Source: Lucinisca nassula (taxonomy: Eukaryota; Mollusca; Bivalvia; Lucinida; Lucinidae). Taken from it: DNA of 64,000 nt. Below are positions 21,098-31,584 of this stretch, one piece after another. The position numbers were made by a program, and so were the translations under genes. Below the pieces are notes generated by a model, which saw only the letters and a program-made list of their open reading frames with translations, ran no database searches and was not told the origin of the DNA. Each line of letters begins with the position of its first letter. Within the stretch, counting starts at the first letter, position 1. The stretch lies in contig OY757017.1 of NCBI GenBank assembly GCA_963580285.1, positions 111,509,245-111,573,244 of the forward strand, read 5' to 3'.

Positions 21098-21385
21098 TTT
21101 TATAGACCTCATTTCGATTTAGTTTCAAAATTCAATGTTGGACTTAAACCTTATCTGCACCAATGCCTTTCGGAACCTGAGTTTTATGGTGACTTAGTAT
21201 GTAAATTCGGAAAAAAATATGCTTGAAGTGATTTCAGTAAACATTCTTAGATATAAAAAGAATGAGTACAACATACATATAAATTTTATGCGACAGACTG
21301 CATATACGGAAGTTAACGTAATCACGGTTGATGACTTTGTTTCCTTTAATTGCACACCGGAGTCCAGCTCAGTGTAGGTTTGCAT
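21098..21385 (+). pseudogene. C-terminal fragment of the Penelope-like RT
   Basis: 'FSKFYRPHFDLVSKFNVGL', 'EPEFYGDLVCKFGKK', then after a frameshift 'RYKKNEYNI', 'VITVDDFVSFNCTPES'. Corresponds to the region at 4459-4760 (minus). Confidence 0.7.
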
Positions 21386-21682
21386 TTGCTCAGTTATATG
21401 ATGCTGTCTACTCCTCATCGTTGCTTTATCTCTGTATTCGTTTGATTTTTATGTTCTCGGAGATGTTGCACTGGTGAGGTGGAAATCATTCATGCGCACT
21501 GAACAAATTATTTGTTTGAACCACAACAGAACCAAAGGCGAGGATTGTGGCCACGTAAAATCGATTTAAGCCAGTCCCACCCACCCCAGTAAAAGACACA
21601 AATTCGCTTGGCGGGGCTCAATAGTATGTCCTTTTGGCTTTCCGCTTGTGACGTTTTCATTATGTTGAGGCTATTTTGTGTT
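21386..21682. other. No recognised feature
   Basis: Single-copy-looking sequence with short spurious frames only. Confidence 0.35.
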
Positions 21683-22053
21683 ACGAAAACACGCCTATAC
21701 AAATACATTGCCACCTTTATGGCCGAAAAAAAAATAAAGTTTTATGATGAAAAAACTGTGATATTTTTCTTATTACAGCTCAAAATAAGGATTGTGGCAC
21801 TCGTTAGAACCGCCTCATCGAGACGGTTCTAACGAGTACCCACAATCTATTTTTTAGAGCAGAAATAATAAAATCTGCTAAAAATAAGGATTGTGGCATT
21901 CTTTAGAACCGCCTCATCGAGGCAGTTCTAACGAGTACCCAAAATCTATATTTCAGAGCAGAAATAAGAAAAATAAGGTATACCCCGGAAACCACAGTTT
22001 TACTATATAAAAGTGGGGTTCAAGGGGTCAAAATTATATAGGCGTGTTTTCGT
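21683..22053. mobile_element. Palindromic MITE, full-length copy
   Basis: Ends ACGAAAACACGCCTATA and its reverse complement (21683-21699, 22037-22053). The interior holds two tandem hairpins with arm 'ctcgttagaaccgcctcat', each bracketed by 'attgtggg'/'cccacaatcta' and 'gagcagaaataa'. No coding capacity. This family recurs through the window (25190-25440, 43530-43740, 45480-45900, 46440-46610, 47232-47690 and fragments). Confidence 0.8.
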
Positions 22054-22089
22054 GATGGTTTCTTTCTTTTTTTTGTCTCGGATGGAAGG

Positions 22090-22137
22090 AGCGAGGTAAA
22101 TATATCGATTCCTGGTCATTGCCTTCACTTCTATTTT
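22090..22137 (+). mobile_element. Terminal fragment of the Penelope-like element
   Basis: 'atcgattcctggtcattgcc' and 'ttcacttctatttt', the plus-strand equivalent of the end at 3905 and 13215. Confidence 0.5.
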
Positions 22138-22289
22138 GGGTGTTCGCAGACATAGAAACGAAACTCGGCCCAACGTTCAGATCCGGACTCTGCAAAAAGT
22201 ACTGCATTTTTTTCGAGAAATGTCTCGAATATGGGGACTTTTAAAAAAACGCTTTCGCTGATGATGTTCTGAATTGGATAACCGATTGT

Positions 22290-22440
22290 TTGAGCTTGAA
22301 TCTGGAGTCGGCCATAGCAACAGATAATGTGCGTTTTTGGTGGTTTTCCTTATTTCTCCATAAAAGGAGAACTGACAAAAACTCTCCTTCAGTTATCACG
22401 CAAATACCAACCTTATCTGTTGCTATGGTCGGTACTTGGT
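22290..22440. mobile_element. Short MITE-like inverted repeat
   Basis: CCATAGCAACAGATAA (22311-22326) is repeated inverted as TTATCTGTTGCTATGG (22413-22428), enclosing about 90 bp. Confidence 0.5.
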
Positions 22441-22442
22441 TT

Positions 22443-22580
22443 TTGGACGTCCCCGGCAACACTTTTAGGTCATTGTGGAGACGTTGCTTTTAATTGTGTG
22501 GGACTTTTACCCGGCACTGATATGAAATGACATCTCAAGCCCTACCTTCCAATCATTATGTTTTATATGCAGGGACTGTC
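22443..22580 (-). mobile_element. SINE-A fragment
   Basis: Tail-side half ('gacgtccccggcaacac', 'gatatgaaatgacatctcaa'). Confidence 0.65.
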
Positions 22581-22604
22581 CTACTTGCACCACCACATTA
22601 TCTT

Positions 22605-23740
22605 ATTTGTACAACATAGATCTTGTGTGGACAACATTATATCTTATGCGTCTGATATAACTGTGCTAACAAGATGTGTTGTGCGAACAAGATAATATCT
22701 TGTGTGCACAAGATATTATGTTGTCTGGACAAGATCTATGTTGTGCGAACAAGGTAATAACTTGTGTGCACAAGATATTATGTTGTCCGCACAAAATCTG
22801 TGTTGTGCAAACAAGATAATATTGTGCGAACAAGATATTATCTTGTGCGCACAAGATATAATGTTGTTCGCAAAAAATATTGTGTTGTCTGCACAAGATC
22901 TCTGTTGCGAAAACAAGATAATATGTTGTGCGAAGAAGATAATATGCTGTGCGAACTAGATAAAAACTTGTGCGCACAAGAAAATATCTTGTGCGCACAA
23001 GATATGTTATGCGAACAAGATAATAATTTGTGTGCAGAAGATTTTATGTTGTCCGCACAAGTTCTATGTTGTGCAAACAAGATACTATCTTGTGCGCAAA
23101 AGATATTAAATTGTGCGCATAAGATACAATGCTGTTCGCACAAGATAATATCTTGTGCGTACAAGATATTATCTTTTTCACACAACATATTAAAACAAAT
23201 TGCATGTCCTTCCAAGGTTCCGTAAAATTGAAAAAAGTCGATTTTTTTATTTATTCGCCGCGTTATTCGGCGATAACTTCTTTTTTAATTTTTGTTCAAA
23301 GAAAGTATGTTGTTCGAACAAGATAATAAGTTGTGGGCATAAGATATGTTGTACGCACAAAATCTATCTTGTGCAAACAAGATAATATCTTGTGCGAACA
23401 AGATATTATTTTGTGCGCACAAGATATTATGTTGTTCGCACAAGATATTGTGTTGTCTGCACAAGATCTATGTTGTGAAAACAAGATAATATGTTTTGAA
23501 AACAAGATAATATGCTGTGCGAACAAGATAATAACTTATTCGCACAAGATAATATCTTGTGCGCGCAATATCTGTTGTGCAAACAAGATAATAAGTTGTG
23601 TGCACAAGATATTATGTTGTCCGCACAAGATCTGTGTTGTGCAAACAATATAATATCTTGTGCGTATAAGATATTAAATTGTGCGCGCAAGCTTGTGCGC
23701 ACAAGATATATTCTTGTTCACACAACATATTAAAATAAGT
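22605..23740. repeat. 23-bp self-complementary minisatellite
   Basis: Two blocks (22605-23190 and 23300-23740) of units such as GCACAAGATATTATGTTGTCC and 'aacaagataatatcttgtgc', about 21-24 bp each, largely their own reverse complement. A spacer with 'gttgcatgtcc' and 'cgccgcgttattcggcgataa' follows each block, so a unit of about 550 bp is itself duplicated. Because of the self-complementarity, long frames appear on both strands (for example 22764-23225 and 22838-23215); none is a gene. Confidence 0.85.
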
Positions 23741-23860
23741 TGCATGTCCCTTCCAGGGTTCCGTATATTAAAAAAGTCGATTATTTTTTTGTTTATTTGC
23801 CGCGTTTTCGGCGATAACTTCTTCATTTTTTTTATTTTTGTTCAACACATCCATCGAGAA

Positions 23861-24098
23861 CGGGCCTCCGTGGCCTAGTGGTTAAAAGCGCTGACTCTTG
23901 ATCATTAGGTCTCTCACCGCTGTGGTTCGAGCCTCGCTCGGGTCACATGTGAGACGCCAAGTTCTGCAACGGAAGGTCAGGTGGTTTTTCTCCGGGTACT
24001 CCGGTTTTCGCCCACCTCTGATTAACGATCGGCTCGATATGATTGAAATAATCTTGAAAGGGCCGTAAAATAAAAAAAAAAAACAAAAAAACATCCAT
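23861..24098 (+). mobile_element. tRNA-derived SINE (CCTCCGTGGCCTAG type), copy 1
   Basis: tRNA-like head 'cctccgtggcctagtggtta' with GGTTCGAGCC as B box, a body with 'gttctgcaacggaaggtcag', a tail 'gaaagggccgtaaaa' and an A-rich end. A 14-bp duplication ACATCCATCGAGAA flanks it (23847-23860, 24099-24112). Confidence 0.9.
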
Positions 24099-24112
24099 AC
24101 ATCCATCGAGAA

Positions 24113-24511
24113 AGTTGTAGAGGACATGCTCCACCTACTTCTCAAAAAGAGTTATCTAAGAAAAGCTTTAATCCGAAGAAGATTTCTTCGATTTCAACTT
24201 TGTGCCAAATTTTCTGTTACAACAAGTCCCGCCTTGATGGTGTGGTTTGTCTAAGAGCTTGACTGATGGAAAAATAATTTGGATCGTGCAGGTTTACAAT
24301 GTGCACACAAGGGAAATTAAAAGTCGCTATTAGCGGTGCAGTATTTTTGATATTTGAACAATAAAGATCAAAGGTATATGATCTATATTGTCTTTGGTAC
24401 GGGTTTGCTGGTGAAAACTTTGACTGTCTGCACTGCAATGCTTTGTACAAGGTCCCTTCAGGCTTCGTTGGCTGCACGGGATTTATCCATATATAGATAT
24501 CATTGCAACTA
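24113..24511. other. No recognised feature
   Basis: No repeat or domain recognised. A minus-strand frame of 86 codons (24217-24477) has no features I can identify. Confidence 0.35.
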
Positions 24512-24526
24512 CTGTTGCCGGATGAT

Positions 24527-24825
24527 TTGTTTGTTTGTTTGATTTGAGGTTTAGCGTCCCCGTCAACACTGTAAAGGTCATTTTGGAGACGTTGCTTCCA
24601 ATTTTGTTGGACTGTTACCCGACAATGAGATGAAATGACATCTCAAGCCCTGTCGCCCAATGAAACCAATAGGGTTTATTAGCACGGACGGTCCGCCTCG
24701 CACCGCGGTTCTTGGCTTAGATCCTCTAAGCAGTTTACCAGTACTAGTGTGCGGGCCGGATGCAGCTCTGCGTGGAAGCACCATGCAGCCCATATATTTC
24801 TTCAAGCCCCTATGGGCGGGGGCTT
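24527..24825 (-). mobile_element. SINE-A, intact with target duplication
   Basis: About 299 bp, bounded by the 15-bp duplication CTGTTGCCGGATGAT (24512-24526, 24826-24840). The A-rich end (CAAA repeats on the minus strand) faces 24527, confirming minus sense. Confidence 0.92.
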
Positions 24826-24840
24826 CTGTTGCCGGATGAT

Positions 24841-25189
24841 AAGTAGACAGTGACGTAAAAGATAATACTACCACAGGTAGGTTTGACAGGTTGTACCGTT
24901 GCCATTATCATACCAACCATTGGTTGGCAAGACGGATTATACGGTTATAATTATCATTACCGAAGCGTCGTCACCCTTTGACAAAAGTGGGCAATGCTCA
25001 ACAACAAAAACATTCGCTTACGTCGCTTTCAACTTATCCTCTGACAACAGAAGGCAAGTCATTTGTTCACATTTCGATAGTGTGAGTGACAGAATCGGAC
25101 TTAAGTTCTTGTCGAAACGTCAAAAAAATGTAGAAAGTCCCCCTGATTGGAGCAAAAAGCATTACGATAACACACCTGTATATAGTGCT
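24841..25189. other. Unassigned; one open frame continues from here
   Basis: A 132-codon plus frame (24899-25297) runs into the following MITE, so its C-terminal third is repeat translation. The N-terminal part shows no recognisable domain. Probably not a gene. Confidence 0.3.
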
Positions 25190-25440
25190 TTTTTCAAACC
25201 TCAAAAAAAGGTAATTTTTCTGATGAAAATTTGTAATTTTTTTCTTATTTATACTCCAAACATAGGTTTTGGGTGCTTGTTAGAACCGCCTCATTAAGGC
25301 GGTTCTAACGAGTACCCACAATCAATGTCTTGGAGCAGAAATAATGAAAATAATGTTAACCCCCGTAAACCCCAGTTTTCTCTATATAAAGTGGGGTTTA
25401 GGGGGTCTTTATTTCACGGACTTGTTCACGTGATGTATAT
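25190..25440. mobile_element. Palindromic MITE
   Basis: Central hairpin 'gttagaaccgcctcattaag' region (25279-25312), bracketed by 'cttatttatactccaaaca' and 'cttggagcagaaataatg', plus 'tataaagtggggttta'. Confidence 0.75.
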
Positions 25441-25579
25441 CGTTCAGGAGGCTGAGCCCTTAACGAGAAGTTGGCGAAGCTTCACCTCCACAAATTTCTC
25501 GCTGGATGTATTGATCAAAAATCAAAAATATAAAAGTTATCTCCGTAAAACGCATCAAAAGAGCTAAAAATCGACTTTT

Positions 25580-25715
25580 TTTTAATGGATTCCAATATGT
25601 CCGTCGTCTAAAGGCGGACATTGAGGGATGACGGGCATATTAGGATGCCTTATGAAATTATTTATTTCCGAAGGATAGGCTTAACGTTATTTTGTCTATT
25701 TACATAATATTAATT
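25580..25715 (-). repeat. Degenerate monomer of the 350-bp satellite
   Basis: 'cggacattgagggatgacgg' and 'aggcttaacgttattttgtc', the minus orientation of the array at 57880-60260. Confidence 0.5.
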
Positions 25716-25839
25716 CTCTACGCCCATGGGCGTACGGACAGAGCGCTGGCAGAGTATTGCTATCACATTTGAACAAGCCCATATTTTCTGTCCTATTTGT
25801 ACAGGCTAATACAAAATATACATCTACAGACTCCCGACC

Positions 25840-25905
25840 ACGACGGACCACTGCTTATATCATATAAGTTCCCCGGGAGCCTTCGGCTTTGGTGAGCTAA
25901 AACAC
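25840..25905. repeat. Cassette-element terminal hairpin
   Basis: GAC-rich stretch followed by 'gggagccttcggctttggtg' and 'agct', comparable with the ends at 11356-11390 and 38026-38055. Confidence 0.5.
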
Positions 25906-26384
25906 TTGCCTTGCCGTTAGCAAAAACATTTGGGTTAATCTTCAATTAGTCTTCTATAAAGTGTAGAAAAGTTGTCTACTTTACCTCTCCAACAGTTTTC
26001 AAGCTTTCCATTTTATACGATGCTACAAGCATATTGAAGTTGTTCATGCGCCTTTTTAAATATGAAAAAGTCCTTTTTGACAAAATTAAAGCATTTGGAG
26101 CTTTGACATTTCAGACATTATACTCCAATCGGCAGACTCCTGGGTACTGACTTGCAATTAGAATATTGACAAAGATACATGTAGTTAATTGTATAAAAAA
26201 ACACATTTCTGGGATATAACTCCTAGACATTCACATTTAATATGTGTAAAGCGTAGACCTAGCTTTTTGTAAAAGCTAAACTTGTTATTAATATTAGTGA
26301 TTAAATGTTTTCTAGCTTGCTGACTTTTATGGATGACAGACATTTCGGGACCCATTAATAAAATGCTAATTTCCGAAGGTCAAC
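25906..26384. other. No recognised feature
   Basis: A+T-rich, no frames above 60 codons and no clear repeats. Confidence 0.4.
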
Positions 26385-28090
26385 TTTTTAGATCACCTGT
26401 CACGTAGAGCTTTTGTGGTCACATTTTGTCCGTCGTCCGTGTGTACGTGCGTGCGTGCGTCCGTACGTCCGTAAACAATTTCTTCAAGCGACATCTCCTA
26501 AACCAGATTCGATTTTGACCAAACTTCATAGGAATGATCCTTAGGTGGTCCCCTTTCAAAGTTGTTCAAATGGTTCCGGTCCATTGCAGATCTAGGTCAC
26601 AGGAGCTAAAATAGATTATTTAAAGAAAGCTTAGAAAAATCTTCTTCTCTGAAACCGCAAGGCCCAGGTCTTTGATATTTGGTATGAAGCTTCATCTAGT
26701 GGACCTGTACCATGATTGTTCAAATTATAGCCCTCGGTCCAAAAATGCCCCCGCGCTGGGTCCCACGGGTTTTACATAAACTTATGTAGGGAAAACATTT
26801 GAAAAAACTTCTTGTCTGAAACCAGATGGCCCCAAGGTGTTTGATATTTGGTATGAAGTTGTATCTAGTGGACCTCTACCAAGATTGTTCGAATCATAGC
26901 CCTGAGACCAAAAATGCCCTCGTGCTAGGGCCCGCCGGTTTTACAGACTTATATTGGGGAGGGTTTTCAAAATATTCTTGTCCGAAACCAGAAGGCCCAG
27001 TTCTTTGATATTTGGTATGGCGCTTCATCTAGTGGACCTCTACAAAGATTGTTCAAATTATAGCCCTTGGGCCAGAAATGCCCCCGCGCCGGAGCCAACC
27101 GGTTTTACATAGACTTATATAGGAAAACCTTTTAAAATCTTCTTGTCTGAAACCAAATAACCAAGGTGTTTGATGTTTGGTATGAAATTGTATCTAGTGG
27201 ACCTCTACCAAGATTGTTCAAATTATGGCCCTGGGGCCAAAAATGCCCTCGCGCTAGTTCCCGCCGGATGAAACTTCATCTAGTGAACCTCTACCAAGAA
27301 TGTTCAAATTATAGCCCTGGGGCCAAAAATACCCCCGCGACGGCGCCCACTGGTTTTACATAGACTTATATAGGGAAACTCTTTAAACATCCTCTTGTCT
27401 GAAACCAGACAGCCCATGTGTTTGAAGTTTGGTATGATGTTGTATCTGGTGGACCTCTACCAAGATTGTTCAAATTATAGCCATGGGACCGAAAATGCCC
27501 CCGCGCCAGGGCCCACCGGTTTTACATAGATTTATATGAGGAAAAGCTTTAAAAACCTTCTTGTCTGAAACCAGAAGGCACATGTTTTTTTGATATTTGG
27601 TATGGAGCTTCCACTTGTGTACCTCTACAAAGTTTGTTCAAATTATAGTCCTGGTGCAAAAAAAAAGGCCCCGGGTCCCACCGGTTTTACTTAGACCTAT
27701 ATAGAAAAAACCTTCAAAAATCTTCTTGTTTGAAACCAGAAGGCTCGGGTATTTGATATTGGTGGTGTTGTATCTAGTGGACCTCTACCAAGACTGTTCA
27801 TATTATAGCCCTGGGGCCAAACATGGCCTTGCCCCGGGGCCCACTGATTATACATGGACTGTTATAGGGACACCATTTAAAATTCGTTTCGTTCGAAATT
27901 AGAAGGCTCAGTCTTTGGTGTTTGGTATGAAGCTTCATCTAGCTGACCTCTACCACGATTGTCCAAATTATATCCCTAGGGCAAAAATTCCCCAACACCG
28001 GGGCCCACCGGTTTTATATAGACTTATATAGGGAAAACCTTTAAAAATCTCTTCGTCTGAAACCAGAAGGCCCAGGTATTGTATTGTATG
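26385..28090 (+). mobile_element. Tandem-cassette element 3
   Basis: Opens 'gatcacctgtcacgtagagc' with a GTCC/GTGC-rich simple repeat (26425-26475), then about nine units of roughly 150-160 bp ('cttcttgtctgaaaccagaa', 'ctagtggacctctaccaaga', 'cccaccggttttacataga'). The units are clearly related to those of element 1. The 60-90-codon frames inside are unit translations. Confidence 0.65.
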
Positions 28091-28445
28091 TAAGACTGAG
28101 CCACTTCATCTCCTACTGGTGCACTAGGACCTGACTATCAATGTCCACAAGGTGTCCAAATAGTGAAATACAAGTCAGCTCTGTATTGTCACTGGGGAAC
28201 CACTTACGCATATGTCTAGCAACTAATGCCAGCTCCTGTTTTCTAAACATTGCTTATGATCGTCTGGTAACAGGTGAGCGATACAGGGCCATACACGATG
28301 GCAAGTCAATAAGTAAACAACCTATCCCATTTCTAATCAACCGAGACAACCAAGATTTGCATGCCTTATTTCAATACATGTTTTTAGTATGAGGGCAAAA
28401 TTGCACCCTTATCGTGTCATATTGAACGTCAAACACGGGCAAGCT
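28091..28445. other. Unassigned; one 83-codon frame
   Basis: The frame 28141-28392 shows no recognised domain or motif. No splice or promoter support seen. Confidence 0.25.
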
Positions 28446-28449
28446 TTTC

Positions 28450-28766
28450 GTCAGAAGTTGAGTACCATGCTGTAATCCGGTGGGAAAAATGGTCAGGAAA
28501 TACATTGCGAGTTGACCAATGTTTATATGTCTTCTGCACCATCGTATGCACAAGTTCAATTCTGGTTTGGGGAATTCTAAAGAAGAAATCATGGCGGCAG
28601 TTGAGCAGTGGGTCGGAGACAAGACCCTGGCTTCTTCGGTTCTGGGCTGATAACATTGGAATAGCATTGGTTCAAGTGTATCGTTCTAGAGGTCAATTAC
28701 ATCGAAAAAGAAGAGATCGATCTCACCCAAAAATCAGTTGGACTGTTTTTATTGACTCGCCCTCGT
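28450..28766 (+). pseudogene. Mariner-like transposase relic with internal deletion
   Basis: Frame fragments 'VEYHAVIRW' (28456-28482) and 'SAPSYAQVQFWFGEF' (28532-28578) resemble the N-terminal HTH domain of mariner/SETMAR transposases. They are followed almost at once by 'FFGSGL' and 'HWFKCIVLEVNYIEKE' (28635-28715), which resembles the C-terminal end. The DDE/D core between them is missing and frames are broken by stops. Confidence 0.5.
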
Positions 28767-28769
28767 AGG

Positions 28770-29012
28770 TTTAACGTTAATTTGTCGTATTGATTATTAT
28801 CGATAAAAATCATTTTCTAAGTTACTTTCCATGTGGTCGGACATTTAGGGATGGCGGGCATTTAGGGATGCTTGAGTTATCCCTAAGTCTCCGACAAGAA
28901 AAAAAATAAAGTTAAATTGACTTATTATGTCATAATTTATCATTCCCCGCCGTTTTCAACAGCTTAATGAAAAACTTAGAGCTTGTCGGACACCTAGGAA
29001 TGTCGGACGTTT
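28770..29012 (-). repeat. 350-bp satellite monomer, inverted
   Basis: Reverse-complement match to the units at 58090-58440, including 'gtcggacatttagggatgg' and 'gtttaacgttaatttgtc', with a second boundary motif at 28990-29010. Confidence 0.75.
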
Positions 29013-29084
29013 AGGGATCCTACAAATATGATGGGATGAGAAAAACAGATTTGAACCTCTTAATCTGTCAAGGGAATGGAGATA

Positions 29085-29390
29085 AATATCAGACTTTTTA
29101 TTTTGTAAACGGTTTGAAACTTTGCAGTATAAACATCAATAGTATTGGAGGCAAATTACTCAAACTTTTGGCTTTCCTTTTTCTCAACAACCTCTTATTA
29201 TGGCTGTTCAGAACACAAAGACTGACAGTTCAATTACAATGTCTCAGCACTCGTATTTCCAGAAATCTTTGAGTACAGTGTGTACAAAAAAGATAGAAAT
29301 GTTCGTGGTGGCGGGGCGATGCTGCTCATCCCCAGGGACACCCCTCACATAAATTGTGACGCTAACGCTGGTTGACAGATTTCTCGACAT
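29085..29390 (+). pseudogene. LINE endonuclease (EEP domain) relic
   Basis: 'GLKLCSININSIGGK' (29115-29159), then in shifted frames 'MAVQNTKTDSSITMSQ' (29200-29247) and 'YSVYKKDRNVRGGGAMLLI' (29276-29332). This is the order of the N-terminal apurinic-type endonuclease of CR1/L2 LINEs (N near the start, QNTK/QETK, then DR..GGG). Two frameshifts; no RT follows. Confidence 0.65.
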
Positions 29391-29918
29391 TAATTTAATA
29401 TCATTCGCTATTCTACATAATACAGGGCTTTCAGATTTAGTTCGCAGCATCTGCGTTGTAATCGGTAACGAAGCTGCGTGCGTTGTATCGAAATATCAAT
29501 ATTTTTCTTTGTCGCAAAAGATGCATATTAGCTTTTCGATTTCATTAACGTTATTCATAATTTATCGGCCAGAAAACCAGCCCAAAACGTGTAGTTACAT
29601 AGGACAACCGGACCAAAGTGAAAATGTAGGTGAATCTGTGTTGAATGCCAAATTTCTTTTAGGGTCTATTTTTCTATATTCCGTTTTTCAAACGTTTTCT
29701 TGCAACAGACCAGGCCGCACATCAATAAAGTGGTCCGTAAGGCGGATGTTAGTATTGGGCAACGCTATACAACAGCTAGATTAACGTAAAAACAGTCTTT
29801 TACCTGCATTGACGAACTGACATCCACCATTTTTCATCGACGCCTATGCGTCCGAAATACGAAGCCTATGCGACCGCTACGGAGCCTGTACGTATGTATT
29901 GACTAGTGTGAGATAGGC

Positions 29919-30136
29919 TTAACCCTTATCTTGCTGTTCACGACAACCCCTATCTTTGCAAACAGTGTAGATCCAGATCAGATGGCTTCTGAAGAAGCCA
30001 TCTGATCTGGATCTACAATGTTTGGCATTCAGTTTATGAATTTGTAGCAATAACTTGAATTACATCAAGTAATTTGATTTGATGATAGACAGAAATGGGT
30101 GTGGCTTAATTGAATATTCAGCAAGATAAGGGATAA
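29919..30136. mobile_element. Hairpin MITE (TTAACCCTT ends), copy 2
   Basis: TTAACCCTTATCTTGCTG ... CAGCAAGATAAGGGATAA with the same central hairpin as 12388-12598. Confidence 0.8.
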
Positions 30137-30214
30137 GCAAACAGTGCAGGCAGACCCAGACCAGACCTGATGATACAACAGCGTTTATTAAACAAGTAGT
30201 AAGTGTGATATTTG

Positions 30215-30405
30215 TGTGGTTCTAACGAGCATCCACAATCTATATCCTATTGAAATACATGCAACAAAGTATCCTTGCAAAGCCATTATTATACAAAGAA
30301 AAGAGGGGTTTACAAGGCTTACAAACCTAATTTGCTGAAAAAAAAAAAACTTACTAGTAGATCGTGGGTATTCGTTAGAACCTCCTCATGGAGAATCGCC
30401 TTGTG
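30215..30405. mobile_element. Palindromic MITE, rearranged
   Basis: Half hairpins 'ggttctaacgagcatccaca' (30219-30238) and 'ttcgttagaacctcctcatg' (30371-30390), in the order expected if the element were turned inside out. Confidence 0.5.
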
Positions 30406-30596
30406 GGACGCTGTGGTACAGTGGTAAAGCATCAGATTTGAGATCGAGAGGTAGCTGGTTCAATTCCCGCGAGTGCCAAGAGCAAGACTTTATCCACATA
30501 ACTTAGTACTGGTTTCTGTCCAAGAGAGGAAGAAGAGAGGGTCACATGGAAGATTGGTACTAGTTTACTAAATGTGTTACCCTCTAAATAAAACCG

Positions 30597-30650
<54 letters not shown>

Positions 30651-30652
30651 GT
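30406..30652 (+). mobile_element. tRNA-derived SINE with ATT tail, copy 1
   Basis: Head 'gacgctgtggtacagtggta' with GGTTCAATTCC as B box. The 3' end 'accctctaaataaa' precedes (ATT)n at 30598-30651. That 3' end resembles the LINE 3' end at 59625-59690. Confidence 0.75.
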
Positions 30653-31480
30653 CCCCACGCTTAAGCGGAGGGGATATTATGATCGTCTCCGTCCGTCCGG
30701 TAGAAGCCTCCGTGGAGTAATGGTTATGCTACTCGCCTTGTAAACCAGGGGTCCAGGATCTATCCTGGGCTTCTCCAGACTGTACGTATATATTGACTAT
30801 TTTTCTTCAACCCGAGGTCCTGTCTCCGTATGATCTCTTTCTGTTCGTCCGTCCGTCCGTTAAGATATCTCCTCCTAAACTATTAGTTGGAATCCATCCA
30901 AATTTGGTGTGTGGGTTGCTTACATGAGTGAAGTGTGCAAGAGTACATTTCTTTTGCCTCCCCCCCCCCTCCCCTCCCCCAGGGGCCCTGGAGAGGGGTC
31001 AAAATGTAAAAATTTCAATAAAATACAATTAATAGGTCAATTGTATAGATTTTGATATCAAACTTTGCAGAGGTAATGAGTAATGAAATATATAAAACAT
31101 ATTGAACGGGATTTGGGCTGGACTTGGGAATTTAAGTTTTTCGGAACTAGTCATGTGGCATATCAAATCGAACGGGGTGGTTAATAGAATATAACACAAG
31201 TAAAAGTTTGACTCTGGGGTCAGATTGGGGCCCTGGGGAGTGGTCAAAACGCCAAATGTAAATAAAAATCAATAACAAAGTCAATTTTATAGACTTTGAT
31301 GTCAAACTGTGCAGAAATAATGAGTAATGAAATATGCAAAATATATTGAAATGGATTTCGGCTGTGACCCCTAGGCCATGCCCCAGTGGGGACGTGTACT
31401 TTTGAATATGATGTTATTTAGTACTTAACCCCTGTGGAGAAAGCATTGGGATTTGCGATGGCCTGCCATAGACCGCATTA
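30653..31480 (+). mobile_element. Cassette-type element with tRNA-like insert
   Basis: A 'ccccacgcttaagcgga' hairpin and GTCC repeats (30653-30700, 30847-30870), then two related units ('aaaatacaattaataggtca' and 'caataacaaagtcaatttta'). A tRNA-like head lies at 30706-30777 ('cctccgtggagtaatggtta', anticodon-like TGT, end CTTCTCCA). Related sequence: 38057-38560. Confidence 0.5.
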
Positions 31481-31584
31481 TTATTATTATTATTATTGTT
31501 TATTTATTTATTTTTACCTATGTTTTCAACGGAAGTCTAAAGTCGAAAAACTATGACATGTACAAACATTCGCTAATTCGCTAT
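31481..31584. repeat. ATT / TTTA microsatellites between duplication copies
   Basis: (ATT)6 at 31481-31498 and TTTA repeats at 31500-31516, then 'ggaagtctaaagtcgaaaaa', also seen at 40600-40625. Confidence 0.7.

Larger units (their letters stand above)
29395..31480. repeat. Direct duplication, left copy
   Basis: About 2.1 kb repeated at 31585-33600 (offset about 2.19 kb). It includes an unassigned A+T-rich stretch, a hairpin MITE, a palindromic MITE half, a tRNA SINE with an ATT tail, and a second tRNA-like head. The open frame 29356-29784 and its counterpart 31709-31972 differ mainly by amino-acid-changing substitutions, so I do not call it a gene. Confidence 0.75.

Noticed and set aside
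22764..23225. 153-codon frame and antisense partners
   Set aside because: Self-complementary minisatellite; similar frames on both strands.
24217..24477. 86-codon minus frame as a gene
   Set aside because: No recognised motif, no splice support, and stops just outside.
24899..25297. 132-codon frame as a host exon
   Set aside because: Its C-terminal third is the palindromic MITE and no splice sites or domain support the rest.
29356..29784. 142-codon frame conserved in the duplication at 31709
   Set aside because: Differences between copies mostly change the amino acid, the N-terminus is lost in the second copy, and no domain is recognisable.
30706..30777. tRNA gene with anticodon TGT
   Set aside because: Acceptor arms do not pair, and it sits in a repeated element with a diverged copy at 32893-32972.
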